This document shows positions 4,550 to 5,932 of a DNA stretch of 5,932 nucleotides, piece by piece (the first letter of the stretch is position 1; every line of letters begins with the position of its first letter). This DNA is from Deltaproteobacteria bacterium RBG_13_61_14 (GTDB lineage: Bacteria > RBG-13-61-14). A model generated the notes under the pieces. The model was not told the origin of the DNA, did not search any database, and saw only the letters and a program-made list of their open reading frames with translations. The position numbers were made by a program, and so were the translations under genes. The stretch lies in assembly GCA_001797815.1 (NCBI GenBank), contig MGQK01000123.1, positions 47,602 through 53,533 on the forward strand, in the 5' to 3' direction.

Positions 4550-5932
4550 GTGAAGCCAGCGGAAGCGGAAACGAGGTGGCACAAGCTGCGGCGGGAGATC
4601 GGCGCGGTCTTTCTCTTCTTCCTGGCCGGCTTTGGGGCTCTGTGCCTGTTCACCTATCACCCGAACGATCCCTCGCTCAATCACGTGCAGGACGAGGTCG
4701 CCCGGATCCACAACGCCGGAGGGGTGGTCGGCTCCTATCTCGCGGACATCCTTTACCAGGGCTTTGGCTTGGCCGCCTATCTTTTCGTGTTCCTGCTCGG
4801 GCTGCTGGCCTATTGGAGAGGGTTCAAGAGCGATGAGCCGATCTTCGGCCATTCCCGCGTCTGGCTCTTGGTGCGCGCGACCGGTTTTTTCCTGCTGCTC
4901 CTCGCTCTCTCCGCCTGGCTGGGGCTCTGGCCCAAAGAGTTCCTTCAAGCCGGCCAGCCGGTCACGGCCGGCGGCCTGCTGGGCGAGGTGCTGGCCAAGT
5001 CCCTGCGCGATTCGCTGAACCCGATCGGCGCCTATGCCCTGACCTCGGTCCTGCTCCTGGTCGCGGTGATGCTGGCCGGCAACCTCTCGCTCCGGGAGCT
5101 GCTCTCCACCCTGGGCCAGGCCGCGGACCGGCTGGGCGATGCGGTCTCCCAACTCTGGACCCTGGTCCAGGAGCGCCGACGCCGCAAGGCCGAGGTCCGG
5201 GTGGAAAAAGCGCGGCTCTTCCAGGCGCGCTCGCTGGCCGAGCCGGTCATCTCCGCCCCGGCCCGGCCGGAGAAGAAAAAGGCTCCGCCCAAGGAAGCGC
5301 CCAAGCAGGAAGCGTTTGACTTTGACGCGCGGCACGGCGCCTTCAAGCTGCCCCCGCTCAAGCTGCTGGAATCCGACGAGCAGGCCTCGGTGCCGGTGGA
5401 CCGCGACAGCCTGCTCATGAACGCGCGGCTCCTGGAGAAAAAGCTCCTCGATTTCGGCGTCACCGGCCAGGTGGTGGAGGTGATGCCGGGACCGGTCATC
5501 ACCATGTATGAGTTCCGGCCGGCCGCGGGGGTCAAGATCAACAAGATCGCCAACCTGGCCGACGACATCGCCCTGGCCATGTCCGCGATCAGCGTGCGCA
5601 TCATCGCGCCCATCCCGGGCAAGGACGTGGTCGGGATCGAGATCCCCAACAAGCAGCGGGAGATGGTTTACGTCAAGGAGATCATCACCTCCCGGGAATA
5701 CGACAATTGCCGGTCGCTCTTGCCCATGGCCATGGGCAAGGACATCGTGGGCAAGCCGTTTGTCTTTGACCTGCGCCGGTCGCCGCACCTCTTGGTGGCC
5801 GGCGCCACCGGCGCGGGCAAGAGCGTGAGCCTCAACGCCATGATCATGAGCGTGCTCTACCGCGCCACCCCGGACCAGGTGCGGATGCTGATGATTGACC
5901 CCAAGCGGCTCGAACTCTCGGTCTACGAGGGC
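4550..5932 (+). CDS. ftsK: DNA translocase FtsK/SpoIIIE, N-terminal 461 residues (runs off the window)
   Basis: This membrane-anchored, septum-localised hexameric ATPase pumps double-stranded DNA to clear chromosomes from the closing septum. Four hydrophobic segments (about 17-35, 69-89, 104-125, 157-177) form the usual anchor. A charged Pro/Lys/Arg linker follows (about 205-260), shorter than in E. coli. The alpha domain and RecA-like motor then begin: RIIAPIPGKDVVGIEIPN at 350-367 and Walker A GATGAGKS at 418-425 (K424, S425). MIDPKRLELSVYEG at 448-461 is also a typical FtsK block. Walker B, the rest of the motor and the winged-helix gamma domain lie beyond the right edge; typical proteins have 700-800 residues. 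TAA at 4541-4543 closes this frame upstream, so GTG 4550 is the earliest reasonable start; it puts a short charged N-terminus before the first membrane segment. No Shine-Dalgarno sequence lies directly upstream. The gene follows uppP closely and probably shares its promoter. Confidence 0.94.
   Translation, partial: MKPAEAETRWHKLRREIGAVFLFFLAGFGALCLFTYHPNDPSLNHVQDEVARIHNAGGVVGSYLADILYQGFGLAAYLFVFLLGLLAYWRGFKSDEPIFGHSRVWLLVRATGFFLLLLALSAWLGLWPKEFLQAGQPVTAGGLLGEVLAKSLRDSLNPIGAYALTSVLLLVAVMLAGNLSLRELLSTLGQAADRLGDAVSQLWTLVQERRRRKAEVRVEKARLFQARSLAEPVISAPARPEKKKAPPKEAPKQEAFDFDARHGAFKLPPLKLLESDEQASVPVDRDSLLMNARLLEKKLLDFGVTGQVVEVMPGPVITMYEFRPAAGVKINKIANLADDIALAMSAISVRIIAPIPGKDVVGIEIPNKQREMVYVKEIITSREYDNCRSLLPMAMGKDIVGKPFVFDLRRSPHLLVAGATGAGKSVSLNAMIMSVLYRATPDQVRMLMIDPKRLELSVYEG

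Noticed and set aside
4544-5788. 414-aa open frame on the minus strand opposite ftsK
   Set aside because: It is antisense to a strongly conserved ftsK frame, has low-complexity Gly/Asp/His/Gln-rich translation and no family motif; it is a by-product of GC-rich codon bias.

Overview
The window is a GC-rich (by eye about 60% or more) bacterial chromosome segment made of housekeeping cell-envelope, tRNA and cell-division genes, with an unusual density of small palindromic and heptameric repeats. No transposase, phage, plasmid or defence gene is visible. TrmFO-type tRNA methylation points away from gammaproteobacteria. The GC content, scarce Shine-Dalgarno sequences and repeat types would fit a Desulfobacterota-like or candidate-phylum genome, but the phylum cannot be fixed from this sequence.

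Layout: (1) bases 1-126 are the 3' end of an unidentified plus-strand gene. (2) A 24-bp convergent gap is filled by an inverted repeat centred on TGGGGTCAGACCCCA. (3) trmFO lies on the minus strand (1443 to 151) and is complete, with both catalytic cysteines. (4) A 207-bp gap (1444-1650) holds a compound inverted repeat (1548-1606) and five tandem heptamers of the form GTNCACT (1614-1648). (5) A minus-strand 568-aa multi-pass GT-C (PMT/ArnT-like) glycosyltransferase runs 3357 to 1651. (6) A 293-bp divergent region (3358-3650) carries an extended -10 promoter for a probably leaderless glycosyltransferase mRNA, and a perfect TTGACA-N17-TATAAT promoter with operator-like palindromes for the plus-strand genes. 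(7) uppP (3651-4508) encodes undecaprenyl-diphosphatase. (8) The 5' 461 codons of an ftsK/spoIIIE-type DNA translocase run from 4550 off the right edge.

Functionally, uppP recycles the undecaprenyl carrier used for peptidoglycan and surface glycans, the GT-C enzyme probably uses polyprenyl-linked sugars, and FtsK couples chromosome segregation to septation. The plus-strand pair is a plausible envelope/division operon. trmFO is an unrelated tRNA modification gene.

The most notable find is inside uppP. Two perfect 28-bp palindromes of one family sit in frame in two loop regions, encode nearly the same nonapeptide, and differ only by a symmetric pair of substitutions that keeps both copies perfectly palindromic. 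This looks like a protein-tolerated palindromic element, comparable in principle to the Rickettsia palindromic elements. Second is a heptamer repeat present in two intergenic spacers, one copy of which separates a strong Shine-Dalgarno sequence from the ftsK start.
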